Assembly (NCBI RefSeq): GCF_001660705.2
Contig: NZ_LYBV02000034.1
Location: forward strand, 62,001-126,000
Direction of reading: 5' to 3'
Length of the DNA stretch: 64,000 bases
Origin: Saccharicrinis aurantiacus
Lineage (GTDB): Bacteria > Bacteroidota > Bacteroidia > Bacteroidales > Marinilabiliaceae
The stretch's first letter is position 1, and every line of letters starts with the position of its first letter. Of this stretch, positions 35,474 to 45,900 are shown in pieces. The notes under the pieces were generated by a model, which saw only the letters and a program-made list of their open reading frames with translations, was not told the DNA's origin and did not search any database. Both the position numbers and the translations under genes were made by a program.

Positions 35474-38389
35474 TTAAAACCCTAAATCTAAACCAATAGT
35501 AAAGGTTCTCACATTAGGATACATGTTCAACTCAGCTGTTCCGTAGAATTCTGGGTCCATACCAGTGTAGCCTGTTAATGTAAATAGATTCTGTCCCTGA
35601 CCATAGATGCGAGCGCTGCGGAAAAACTTTGTTTTCTTTAGTAAATTGTCGTTGAAATTATATGCTACAGTAAGGTTCTTTAATCGTAAGAAAGAAGCAT
35701 TTTCAAGTAAACGAGTGTCATACTGATTATCTTGATATTTTGGATGAGGATGCTTAGCATTGTCACCGGGTTCTTGCCAGTAATCAAGCATCTCAGTACT
35801 TTGATTGTACGACATAAAAATACCTTGACTCTCGGTAAAATAACGAGTAGAGTTTATCATCCACTTGTCTGCCATCCATGTAAAGAAGGCCGATAGTGAC
35901 CAATTTTTATACTGTAGGTTTGTTGTAAATCCTCCTGTTAAAGGTGGCAAGTAAGATTTTCCTTCTTGTAATTGTCTATCGCTATCTGAGTACATATTGG
36001 TAACCTGACCATCGGCAGTATACCACATACCCTTACCATTTGCTGAGTTAACACCAGCCCATTGAGTTAGGTTAAAAGTACCTAATGGTTGTCCTACTTC
36101 GATAGAAGTAAAGCCTTGGTCAATATCAGAAACATCAGCATATAGCTTAGTTACCTCATTGCGGTTATAGGCCATATTTGCGCTAAAATCGAATTTAAAG
36201 TCTCTTGAGTCGATGATTTTTACATTCATATCTAACTCAATACCTTTATTTACCATTTCACCAGCATTCTCCATTCTACCAGATGTACCTGTAGTTAATG
36301 AACGTGGGATAAAGAATAACATATCCTTTGTGGTTTCGTGGTATAATTCAGTTTTAAACGTTAATCTTCTGAAGGCAGCAAACTCAATGGCTACATTGGC
36401 CTTTAGTTTACGCTCCCAGGTTAAATCGTCGTTACCATATTGCTCAAAATAAGCAGCACTTTGGTTGGCGTAAGATCCGTAACCAAATAAAGAAAGGTGC
36501 TCGTAGTTACCAATGTTGTAGTTACCTGTTTCACCAATACTGGCACGAAGTTTTAATTGATCTAACCATGAAATATCTTTCATCCAGTCTTCTTCTTGGA
36601 TATTCCAACCAGCACCAGCACTCCAGAAAGTACCCCATCGGTTGTCTTTTCCAAAACGAGAAGAACCATCACGACGAATACTTAAATCAAGTAGATATTT
36701 ATACTTGTAATTATAATCCATATTGGCAAAGAAAGAAGCCACTGTATAATCGTTGGCATTACCACCCCAGCTTGCAATATTTGAAGTTACATCTAATACT
36801 TTTAATCTTTCGTTTGGTACACCACGCCCGGCAACATTAAATTGCTCAAAACTGTTACTCACAATTTCCTGACCACCTAGAAATCCTAAGTTATGGTCTT
36901 CGTTGATATCCATGTGGTAACGTAAAGTATTGGTAGGAGTGATTCTAACATTACGTTGAAATGCACGAGATACTCTACCATCATAACCTGCTCCCCATTC
37001 TGATTCAGGATTCAAGTAATCGTTACCCGTGTAATCGTAAAAGTCGATACCAACGTTGGTTTTAAATACTAAGTTTTTTGCTAACTCAGCATCAAAGAAT
37101 ATACTACCAACTATTTTAAGGGTATTATTATCGTTATCATTCAGTTCGAGCTGTTCCAATGGGTTTGGAAAAGGGAAGCCATTACTATTGTAATTACCTT
37201 CAGAATCATAAGGCGCGTAATACGGATTCAATAGTCGCGATGCAAAGATTGGGTTGAATACGTTATTATCGTACCCAGAACCAGTAACAGTATTTGTATT
37301 TGACTGGAAACCTAAGGTTAAGTTTAATCCTAAATTTACTTTCTCAGATACTTTATTATCGAGGTTAGCACGAAAGTTCATTCTTTCAAAATCTGAACTA
37401 TGCAAAATACCATCTTGATAATAATAGCTACCAGAAAGGTAAAAACGTGTTTTTTCATTTCCTCCACGAGCAGATAACTCGTGCGATTGTGTCATTGCAT
37501 TTCTTAAAACTTCATCAAGCCAATTGGTGTTGGTTTGACGCATCATTAATTTTTCTTCGGGCGTGTAGAATTTGATACCCACAGCCTCTTCGTACGCGAT
37601 CTTCTGATCGGTGTTCATCATATTAAAGTTATCGCGTGCAATTTGGTTGTATCCATATTGTCCACGATATTGAATCTCAGTTTTACCATCAGTATTACCA
37701 CGCTTTGTAGTAATAACAATTACACCATTACTTGCTCTACTACCATATAAAGCAGTTGCAGTTGCATCTTTAAGAATAGATACATTTTCAATGTCGTTTT
37801 GATTTAATGCACTAAACTGTCCTGCAGAAATAGGTACACCATCCATTATGTATAACGGATCGCTACCTGCGTTAATTGAACTAATACCACGTATACGCAC
37901 TGTAGCAGCAGCTCCAGGAGCACCCGATGATGCCACAGCAACTAATCCGGGTGCTTGTCCTTGTAAAGCTTGATCGAAACTTGCAACAGGCACTTGCTCT
38001 AATTTTTCGGCTGATACTACCTCTACAGAACCAGTATATGAGCCTTTCTTTTTAATACCATAACCTGTAACAATCACCTCATCGATGTTCTCCATATCAG
38101 AAGAAAGTCTAACGTTAATGCTTTCTTGACCGGTGTAAACCACCTCATGATTTTGATAACCAATAAATGAATATACAAGTGTTTGGTTTTTGGCAGGTGC
38201 CTGCAGGCTATACGCCCCATTTATATCCGTAACGGTACCTACAGTTGTCCCTTTCACCACTACACTAACACCAATCATTGGTTCTCCATCAATACCATCG
38301 ATGATATTACCGACAACCACATTGTTCTGTGCCAATGCGGTTGCGTTCACCAACAATAACACGAACAAAAAATTTAATAAATACCTCAT
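35474..38389 (-). CDS. SusC/RagA-family TonB-dependent outer-membrane transporter
   Basis: 971 aa. Signal peptide (ATALAQ), carboxypeptidase-like regulatory domain (VVVGNIIDGIDGEPMIGVSV), the TonB-box/SusC signature DEVIVTGYGIKKKGSYTGSV, plug domain (GQAPGLVAVASSGAPGAAATVRIRG in two pieces, SILKDATATALYGSRASNGVIVITTK) and a barrel ending TIGLDLGF. It imports the ligand captured by SusD using TonB energy. Slightly shorter than many SusC proteins but complete. Confidence 0.96.
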   Translation of the reverse strand: MRYLLNFLFVLLLVNATALAQNNVVVGNIIDGIDGEPMIGVSVVVKGTTVGTVTDINGAYSLQAPAKNQTLVYSFIGYQNHEVVYTGQESINVRLSSDMENIDEVIVTGYGIKKKGSYTGSVEVVSAEKLEQVPVASFDQALQGQAPGLVAVASSGAPGAAATVRIRGISSINAGSDPLYIMDGVPISAGQFSALNQNDIENVSILKDATATALYGSRASNGVIVITTKRGNTDGKTEIQYRGQYGYNQIARDNFNMMNTDQKIAYEEAVGIKFYTPEEKLMMRQTNTNWLDEVLRNAMTQSHELSARGGNEKTRFYLSGSYYYQDGILHSSDFERMNFRANLDNKVSEKVNLGLNLTLGFQSNTNTVTGSGYDNNVFNPIFASRLLNPYYAPYDSEGNYNSNGFPFPNPLEQLELNDNDNNTLKIVGSIFFDAELAKNLVFKTNVGIDFYDYTGNDYLNPESEWGAGYDGRVSRAFQRNVRITPTNTLRYHMDINEDHNLGFLGGQEIVSNSFEQFNVAGRGVPNERLKVLDVTSNIASWGGNANDYTVASFFANMDYNYKYKYLLDLSIRRDGSSRFGKDNRWGTFWSAGAGWNIQEEDWMKDISWLDQLKLRASIGETGNYNIGNYEHLSLFGYGSYANQSAAYFEQYGNDDLTWERKLKANVAIEFAAFRRLTFKTELYHETTKDMLFFIPRSLTTGTSGRMENAGEMVNKGIELDMNVKIIDSRDFKFDFSANMAYNRNEVTKLYADVSDIDQGFTSIEVGQPLGTFNLTQWAGVNSANGKGMWYTADGQVTNMYSDSDRQLQEGKSYLPPLTGGFTTNLQYKNWSLSAFFTWMADKWMINSTRYFTESQGIFMSYNQSTEMLDYWQEPGDNAKHPHPKYQDNQYDTRLLENASFLRLKNLTVAYNFNDNLLKKTKFFRSARIYGQGQNLFTLTGYTGMDPEFYGTAELNMYPNVRTFTIGLDLGF

Positions 38390-38426
38390 TGGGAATATAT
38401 ATGTTTAAGTTTCTAAATGAATATTC

Positions 38427-38858
38427 TTACTTGATGGAAATTGGAATTTCGATGGTGGTAAAGTTTAATGCCTTATCAGACACTACTACTTTAACCATGT
38501 AATCCGTTGACATGATATCTGAAGGAATAGTTGCTTCAAATAAAAATTGGTCAACTATTTCATCGGTAGTTCCTGAAAGAGGAAATGTAACCTCATCGGG
38601 AGTCCATAATTCATCCCATCCCATGGCTGATTTTAAATTCTGAGTTAAATAAACGGTACACTCGTTTAGCGCTTCATTATCAGTAAATGTAGCATTTAAG
38701 TATAGTGTGTTTCCGCGTAAATAAAGCGCGTTATTCTCAGGAGAAGTGATTATGGCACTTGGAGCCTGTTCATCTTTTTTCTCATCATCTTTCCCGCATG
38801 AAACCAATACAAGAATTGAGAATAGGGCTGTTAATAATGTTGATAATTTATAATTCAT
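38427..38858 (-). CDS. Small lipoprotein, DUF4625-like
   Basis: 143 aa. Lipobox ILVLVSC followed by GKDDEKKDEQ, an acidic stretch resembling the lipoprotein export signal that sends Bacteroidota lipoproteins to the cell surface. The mature domain is an Ig-like fold (APSAIITSPENNALYLRGN, ATFTDNEALNECTVYL, VKVVVSDKALNFTTIEIPI) of the DUF4625 type. It lies 37 bases before SusC and probably acts on the surface with the transporter. Confidence 0.8.
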   Translation of the reverse strand: MNYKLSTLLTALFSILVLVSCGKDDEKKDEQAPSAIITSPENNALYLRGNTLYLNATFTDNEALNECTVYLTQNLKSAMGWDELWTPDEVTFPLSGTTDEIVDQFLFEATIPSDIMSTDYMVKVVVSDKALNFTTIEIPISIK

Positions 38859-39011
38859 AACGTATTATTTATATCGTAAGCATGCTTACAGTCTAATGCT
38901 ATTTTTTACTCTACATATTTGAAAACTGCTGTTAGGAGTTGCATATCTACTAACAGAATGCAGCTTTCGTATAGATGAATTTATTAGGAGAAGTGTATGT
39001 AGTGAATGGTT

Positions 39012-39046
39012 ATTAGACCCCCGGTTGAATAACCAAAGGGCCTAAT
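39012..39046 (-). other. Intercistronic hairpin before DUF4625-like/SusC genes
   Basis: A 9-bp outer stem (39012-39020 with 39038-39046) and a 4-bp inner stem GGTT/AACC enclosing ATTC. No T run follows, so it is more likely an RNA stability or processing element than a full terminator. It lies 20 bases after the stop of the repeat protein gene, in a 208-base gap. Confidence 0.5.
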
Positions 39047-39066
39047 GAAATCCAACTAATACACTA

Positions 39067-42000
39067 TTATAATTTATTTACCTTGCGTAATATGATATTA
39101 CCATTGATATCATAAACCTTAACCAAATAGATACCCGCAGATAAATCTGATACTCGAACTTGATTTAAGTTACCAGTGTTTACATCTTTAATTTTCTGCC
39201 CATTTAAAGCATAGATACCTATTGCTTCGATTGGACTATCAGATACAATGTATAAGATGTCGCTAACTGGATTAGGATATATTCTAACATTTGCTTCAAC
39301 CTCATCAACTCCAACTCTACGATCTAAAGTAATGGTTAACTCAGTTTCAGAATCAACATCAATAGAATACTCACCTTCCATAGGCTGGTAATTTTCAGCT
39401 AGTACTTCATAAGTATATGTACCATACGGAAGTTCAGTAATTACAGCGGTCCCTGTTTCATCACTTTCAATAGTAAAATCAAGTTCACCATCAGTAGTGG
39501 ATCTGATTGTAACAGTTGCACCTTCAACAAACTCTTCGCTACGATTTACAACAGTAATAGTAAGGTCAAATAATGCCATTGCTAATCTTACATCAATACC
39601 TCCAGTTGTATTCTCATCTAATACATAGGTATCTGTAATAGTTACGTAACTATCTTTTGCTATTTCATAAGCGTAGCTTGCAAACGGAATATTAGTAAAG
39701 CTATAATTACCTTCGCTATCAGTCGTTCCTGTAAATGTGATTTCTGAATCATTAATATCTGTAAGTTTGATTAATGCACCTTCTAATTCAAGCAAATCGT
39801 TATCTAATACAGAAACTAAAATATCGCCAAACGCTGGTTGTAAATAAACCTCTATTCCGCCTTCGGTATCATCAACTGTATGCTGTCCTGATGCACTTAC
39901 ATAGCCATCTGCAACAATCTCGTAATTATAAACGTCATAAGGAATATCAAAAAACTCACATATTCCGTCCTCGAATAAAACCTCACTTGTTTCACCAGAA
40001 AATACAATACTCGCATCGGTAGTTGAAGTAAGTGTAACGCTAGCACCATTAATACCGCCTCCTATTAAAGAACCTTGTTCAATAACAAAAGCATTGAAGC
40101 TTTTAACTTCTGGATTTAAAGTTTCTTCAATACCTGTTGTACTATTACCATCCAATACATATTGGCCAGCTACAGTAAAATAACCATCAGCACTTACTAC
40201 ATAATCGTATGTACCATATGGAACTTCAGAAAATTCTACGTAACCTAAATCAAGCATAGTGCTACCAGTAACACCAGAAAAACTAATAGAAGCATCCTCA
40301 GTATTAGTTAAAGTTACAGTAGCTCCTCCCAAATTGTTAAATGAATCACTTAAATCTGAAGCTGTGATAAATGCAATAATAGAACCTGGAGGGTCTAAAT
40401 TTACATTTAAACTGCTATTAGGCCAATTTTCATAATGTTCGTCCCATACTAACTCACCAACACCAGTTGTGAAACCTTCAAAAATTACTTCGTACCTATA
40501 TTCACCAAAATATACATCTGTGAAGGTTGCACTACCATTAGCATCCGTTGTTTGGGTAGTATAGTTGTATTCAGAATCACCCTCGTACAAATATATAGTT
40601 GCATTTGTGAGGGGTGCTTCGTTACCGGTAATATTAAAAATAAAGTCGCCTTTTGCTTCATCCATTGAGAAAATAATATCTTGATCATCATCAATAGTTA
40701 TTTCATCATTTATTTGAATGTGGCCAAATTCCGTATAACTTATTTTATACTCTCCATGCGGTACATCATAGATATAAGCCTTAGGCTCAGGCTCTTCATC
40801 CGTAGAGCCATTTGTTGCTACATAAAATACGATGTTGGGATCTGTAACGCTCTCTAATAAAACATGAACACCTCCACCATAAGGATATTCAGGAGAACTC
40901 CAAGAAAGTTCAGCTAGAAATGAAAGCGTTGCTGAAGGTGTTAAAGAGACTGTTTCACCTTCTAGTGTGTTTTCATTAACATTAAAGAAACCTGTATAAG
41001 TGGTGTATCCGTCACATACCACCTCATATTCGTAAAGACCATAATTTACATTAGTAAAATGAGCAAAGCCATGATCAAAAGATGTTTCATCATCAGAAAC
41101 AGCTGAATAATTATATGGGCCGCTTGTTAAAGTTACTGTGGCATTACCTAGCTTTGCACCACCTGTAATTTGATTCCAATTATTACCATCCTCAATAATA
41201 AAATTAAAATCAGCTTGGTTACCTTCGCCATACATTCTTACAGAATTATTATTATCTCCTGAGTTCAACCAAATTGGATAATTGGTATATGAACTAACAT
41301 TTACAGCATTCGTAAGGTAATTAGGTGCACTAACACTATAAGAATAAACACCCGGTGCTACTGTTGAGAATGTGCAAACACCACTAGCATCAGAAATAGC
41401 TGTATAAGTATCAAAGCCATTAGAAATTGATAATGTAGCACCCTCTATGATTTCTCCTGACAATGCATCACTAACTGTTACTTCTGAATTAGAACTCGCA
41501 AAATTGTCATCAGATAGATTATGATGCCACACATTAGTTCCGCCATTTTCATTGTTCTCTGAGATGTATAAATATCCTCCATTATAAGCTAGGTCATCAA
41601 TGTAGCCAAAAATGAACATACCGTCATCTTGACCTCTATATAGGCTATAATCTGCATCTGAATAACCATTAGTTATTGTAATGGTACTGCTATTTGTTAA
41701 CGGATTAAAATAAGCATAGGCGACTCCACCATCAACAGCTGTAATAGCAGTAATTTCAGAGCTAAAAAATTCATCAACTAATACTACTTCTGGATTTGTT
41801 ACTGTTACATCAATTGCGTATAAGCCATTTTCGCCATTTGCATTTGTTGCGCTAAAATAAAGCTTATTGCCTGATAAGGTTAAATTATGAACATTATCAG
41901 TTACATTTTCATTATTCAATGAAAGGCTAGTTGCTACTTTGTTTTCAACTACAATTAGCTTTCTAAAATTACGTGGGTCAACAGACGTTTCAGGACCACC

Positions 42001-42906
42001 TATACCAAATACCTTATCGTTAGCTCTTACAAATGTTTTCGTAAAGAATTTGTAATTCGCCACGCTGGCAATATTATTAAAATTAGAACGATCTACTGTG
42101 GTTAATGAAAATAGATCCTGTGTTTCTGTTATTAGATAATAATCCTCGTATGCAAAAACTTCATCCATAACGGCAGATTCACTACCATTGTTAAAAAGGT
42201 ACTTTGCAGAGCTTCCAGTATTTCCATCCTCCACTTCTAATAAAGCAGAGTAATTACCCAATGATCCAGGTACTGCAGAAACAAAATTAAAAATATCTCC
42301 ATCAGCGAAACCGCTAAATACACCACCTTGAGAAACGCCATTATGACGGATAATTTGGCCATTCTGTATACTAATTGAACTAGTTCCCATATGAGTACCA
42401 TCCGTTTCATTTACAATGGCTTCATAGCCTCCACTAATTTCAGCATAATTTCCTAAGGTCATATAATAGTATACTACCTTGCCATTTGAGTATTCCATTC
42501 GCTCCACATTTGTACAAGCAGGGTAAATACCATGACCAGCATTACGAAGCATTGAGGCTGATGAACCATCAAATACGCGTAATTCTGTGCCGTATGAATT
42601 ATCTGCATCGCCATAATAATAGGCTTTACTATCATTTGGCCATGCTGATAACTTCGAAATAGTGTTGGCCTGAAGTGTTTCAATTACTGAAACTTTTTCT
42701 CCTTCTGTAATAGTACCAACAGCATCAGTAAACTGACCATTAGAGTAGTACATTACCCCATTGTTATAAGGCACAAAATCCTCTAACTTATCACTAAAAG
42801 TTTGGGTTAAATACACATTAGTTTCAGGTGTAACAGGATCCCATTGAGCAAACATTGCAGAGCCAACTGCAATAAACATAGATAATAAGAATAATACTTT
42901 TTTCAT
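39067..42906 (-). CDS. T9SS-secreted protein with eight prealbumin-like repeats
   Basis: 1279 aa from the Met at 42906 (MKKVLFLLSMF), which gives a signal peptide; a start 11 codons upstream lies in a hairpin. Residues about 25-480 look like a beta-propeller (repeated strands such as GNKLYFSATNANGENGLYAI, AYNGGYLYISENNENGGTN). Then eight repeats of about 70-85 residues follow, each with GATVTLT, F..VPYGTYDYEV.ADGY-type blocks, as in carboxypeptidase regulatory-like domains. The C-terminus is a T9SS type A domain (VRIYPNPVSDILYIVSDS to KVNKL). No catalytic motif is seen. It probably extends from the surface as a ligand-binding or adhesive stalk, and is co-transcribed with the protease upstream. 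Confidence 0.85.
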   Translation of the reverse strand: MKKVLFLLSMFIAVGSAMFAQWDPVTPETNVYLTQTFSDKLEDFVPYNNGVMYYSNGQFTDAVGTITEGEKVSVIETLQANTISKLSAWPNDSKAYYYGDADNSYGTELRVFDGSSASMLRNAGHGIYPACTNVERMEYSNGKVVYYYMTLGNYAEISGGYEAIVNETDGTHMGTSSISIQNGQIIRHNGVSQGGVFSGFADGDIFNFVSAVPGSLGNYSALLEVEDGNTGSSAKYLFNNGSESAVMDEVFAYEDYYLITETQDLFSLTTVDRSNFNNIASVANYKFFTKTFVRANDKVFGIGGPETSVDPRNFRKLIVVENKVATSLSLNNENVTDNVHNLTLSGNKLYFSATNANGENGLYAIDVTVTNPEVVLVDEFFSSEITAITAVDGGVAYAYFNPLTNSSTITITNGYSDADYSLYRGQDDGMFIFGYIDDLAYNGGYLYISENNENGGTNVWHHNLSDDNFASSNSEVTVSDALSGEIIEGATLSISNGFDTYTAISDASGVCTFSTVAPGVYSYSVSAPNYLTNAVNVSSYTNYPIWLNSGDNNNSVRMYGEGNQADFNFIIEDGNNWNQITGGAKLGNATVTLTSGPYNYSAVSDDETSFDHGFAHFTNVNYGLYEYEVVCDGYTTYTGFFNVNENTLEGETVSLTPSATLSFLAELSWSSPEYPYGGGVHVLLESVTDPNIVFYVATNGSTDEEPEPKAYIYDVPHGEYKISYTEFGHIQINDEITIDDDQDIIFSMDEAKGDFIFNITGNEAPLTNATIYLYEGDSEYNYTTQTTDANGSATFTDVYFGEYRYEVIFEGFTTGVGELVWDEHYENWPNSSLNVNLDPPGSIIAFITASDLSDSFNNLGGATVTLTNTEDASISFSGVTGSTMLDLGYVEFSEVPYGTYDYVVSADGYFTVAGQYVLDGNSTTGIEETLNPEVKSFNAFVIEQGSLIGGGINGASVTLTSTTDASIVFSGETSEVLFEDGICEFFDIPYDVYNYEIVADGYVSASGQHTVDDTEGGIEVYLQPAFGDILVSVLDNDLLELEGALIKLTDINDSEITFTGTTDSEGNYSFTNIPFASYAYEIAKDSYVTITDTYVLDENTTGGIDVRLAMALFDLTITVVNRSEEFVEGATVTIRSTTDGELDFTIESDETGTAVITELPYGTYTYEVLAENYQPMEGEYSIDVDSETELTITLDRRVGVDEVEANVRIYPNPVSDILYIVSDSPIEAIGIYALNGQKIKDVNTGNLNQVRVSDLSAGIYLVKVYDINGNIILRKVNKL

Positions 42907-42931
42907 GCTAAATGATTTATGGTAAATAAGA

Positions 42932-42967
42932 GGGTTCATGATATTATCGCAATACTATCATGAACCC
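42932..42967 (-). other. Intercistronic perfect hairpin after the protease gene
   Basis: Perfect 12-bp arms (42932-42943 GGGTTCATGATA and 42956-42967 its complement) with a 12-base loop, starting 7 bases after the protease stop codon. No T run follows. It probably stabilises or processes the message between the two large T9SS genes. Confidence 0.6.
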
Positions 42968-42973
42968 GATTAA

Positions 42974-45900
42974 TTAAATTTTTGTGATCTTTTTAGTTAT
43001 AACTTTTTCTCCCTGAGTTAATTTTAGTAGATAGATACCTTCTGTAAGGTGCTTTAAATCCAATGCTGACTCATTGTTTAGAATAAATTCACGACGAAGA
43101 ATTTCTTCTCCGGTAATGGTATATATCTGGACTAAGGATTCTTGAGAGTTAGTTGCATTAGAGTAAATGCGTAGTACGTCGCTAACTGGATTAGGATAAA
43201 TAGCAACACGAACGGCCTCATTATCATCAACACCTACCCGGTGGTCAACAAAGGCCATAAATTCAGTATCAACTGAAGCTCCATGTATATCAGTTGCCTT
43301 TATGTTAATTTCTATATCACCGAGTTTACGTGGTGTAAATACAACTGCACTTCCATCTTGCATATGCGTAAGAACGTCTGTTGCACTATAGAAAACTTCA
43401 AAAGTAAGTGGATCTTCATCAGGATCTGAGATATAATCTGTTAGATCCATATAAATTCCTTCATCACTTTCGAGTGGAAATACCTGCTCGCCAATTTCTT
43501 GATGCACAACAGGAGCACGGTTCAGGTTCATTACAGAAATATTTAAAGTAAACTTGCTTGTATTTCCATACTCATCTTCACCTTCAACCTCTATAAAGTG
43601 ATCACCCTCACCATCGTAATCAGGAGTAAAATAGAAATTGATATCGTTACCCTCTTGAGTGTATTCAAAGTATGGTTTATCTTCAACAACTTTAACAGTA
43701 AACTCATCGCCGTCAGGATCATAAGGGCGTAAACGATACAACATGGTATCCATCTCGTAAACAGAGAAGTAAGCTGCATCGCCATCAGGATAAGCCGGCC
43801 CCATATTTTGATAAAGTTCAACTGGAACAGAAACTAGTGAGTCAAGCGGATCATTACTTGAAATTTGCACCAATGCATCATTGGTTCCTTGCAGTGCAAA
43901 AATAGATGCAAAGGTAAGATCAACCGTTGTTTCCTCGCCAGGAGCAAGAGATCCCTCTTTCTCACTATCAATCATTACCCAGAAATTATCACTTGGCTCA
44001 ACTTCAACTGCTTTAACCATCCATGCTAAAGAACCAAAACCTGCATTTACCGCGTCAATAAAGAAACTTCCGTCGCCATAATAGAAACGATCTAACTGCG
44101 GAGAAGGCACAACCGAAATACCTTGTGGGTATAATACCTTTTGCTCAAAGTGCAGAACTACATAAAACTTCTCTTTTGGGTAGAAGAATAATTGCTCTTC
44201 TAAATCAATAGTTATGAAATTACCGTAATCAGTAGCTTCATCTGCTTTATGTGTATATGTATAAGTATGAAGAACCTCAGTATTAAAGAAATTATTATGA
44301 CCACCTCTAATCTCTACTTCAATTTCAGAAGAAAGTACCTCACCATAATTATACCAAAGTACAACATGCGAAAGATTGAAACCTTCGGCTGGTGCTGCAA
44401 ATGAAGTGGCTGTACTTAAGGGTAAAGATCCATTAAATCCAAGGGCATTTTCAGATACTTCAGTATTTTCATGCTCTAGAATATTGTTGAATTCGTCACG
44501 TTCAAAATCGTTGCTGAATGTTGAAATAACTGGACCTTCATTCTCAAATTTCATTATAGATGGTTTCTCAGCCGACGATGTAAAGAAATTATATTCTTGT
44601 AAACTATAAACATTGAAAGATTCAGAATACGGATCGTCAAAACCAATACCTAAAGAATACTCTAAGTTTGAAGCCCCTTCGTTTTTAAAAGTAAACTGCC
44701 TATGCTGTTCTTCATCAATTGTGTTTGCTCTAACACTAATTTTTGTTTGGTCAGCTGATATAACTGGTGGTTGAACAAACTCAGCACTAACTGGAATTTG
44801 AATATTACCTTCTTCAACATTACACTGTATGTAAATCATATCCTCAATAGACTCTTGATTTACAGGCATAATACGCAGGTTAAATGTTTCCTCATTATTT
44901 GGACGAATAGTATAATTAATCCAATTCGATTCTATATCAACCCAATCATCAGTCGCATCCGGATCACCGAATTTATTCTTGTCACCCATTATCATACCAA
45001 GGTTAAAACCGTTGGTAAACATAATTCGAGAGATTTCTAGAGGATTTGAGCCCTCGTTACGTACAGTAAAGTTAAAATCGTAATACAAATTAGAGTAAAA
45101 ACTATCTTCATCTGGATTTTCAGCAATAAACAATTCACCAACGTGAAGGGTATCCGAAATCACAACATTGTCGCTACCAATTACTTCTAAAGAAACAGGT
45201 ATAGTAAAATCAGGATCTGAAGGCGTATTATTCGCAAAAACTAAATCCGTTTCGTAGTTACCTCCAAATATTGAGTTTGCATTAAGGTTAATATCGAAAT
45301 ACTTAGTACTATTCGCTTCAATTTCGTATGTATCTTGCGGTGTGAATGTTATAACAGTTTTATCAAAAATTACACCTTTGGTATTAGCAGAAACCTGGAG
45401 ACCTTTGGTACCATCTTGGTTTTGCATACCTACAATACCTGTTATTACATTACTAGTTTCATATTCAGGCACATCGAACGTATACTTAACAGTACCATCT
45501 CTGAACATCCATACTTCTACAGATGCTGGAGAGCCTCCGGCAAATGAAGCGATATCTTGATAACGTACCACATATTTATCTTCATAAGCATGTGTATAAA
45601 TTCCAGTTTCTGGATAAAAATCAGGACTACTTAAGCCACCTATACAATACATAGGTGCAAGAAATCCTTGAATACCCTCAGTGTTAGGAATATAGTAAAT
45701 TGGCCCCATTTCTGTGGTTTCTTGATCTGGAAGAAATGTCATTACACCATTTATAGCTATATAGATAGTATCGTAAGATTCACCATAAAATGGAATTTCG
45801 AAAGGAAGAGGGAAAGCATTCCAATATGTATCAGGATCGAAAGGGTCCTCAGGACCATCCCATTTATCACCCTCTTCCATAACATTAGATGGCGCGTAAA

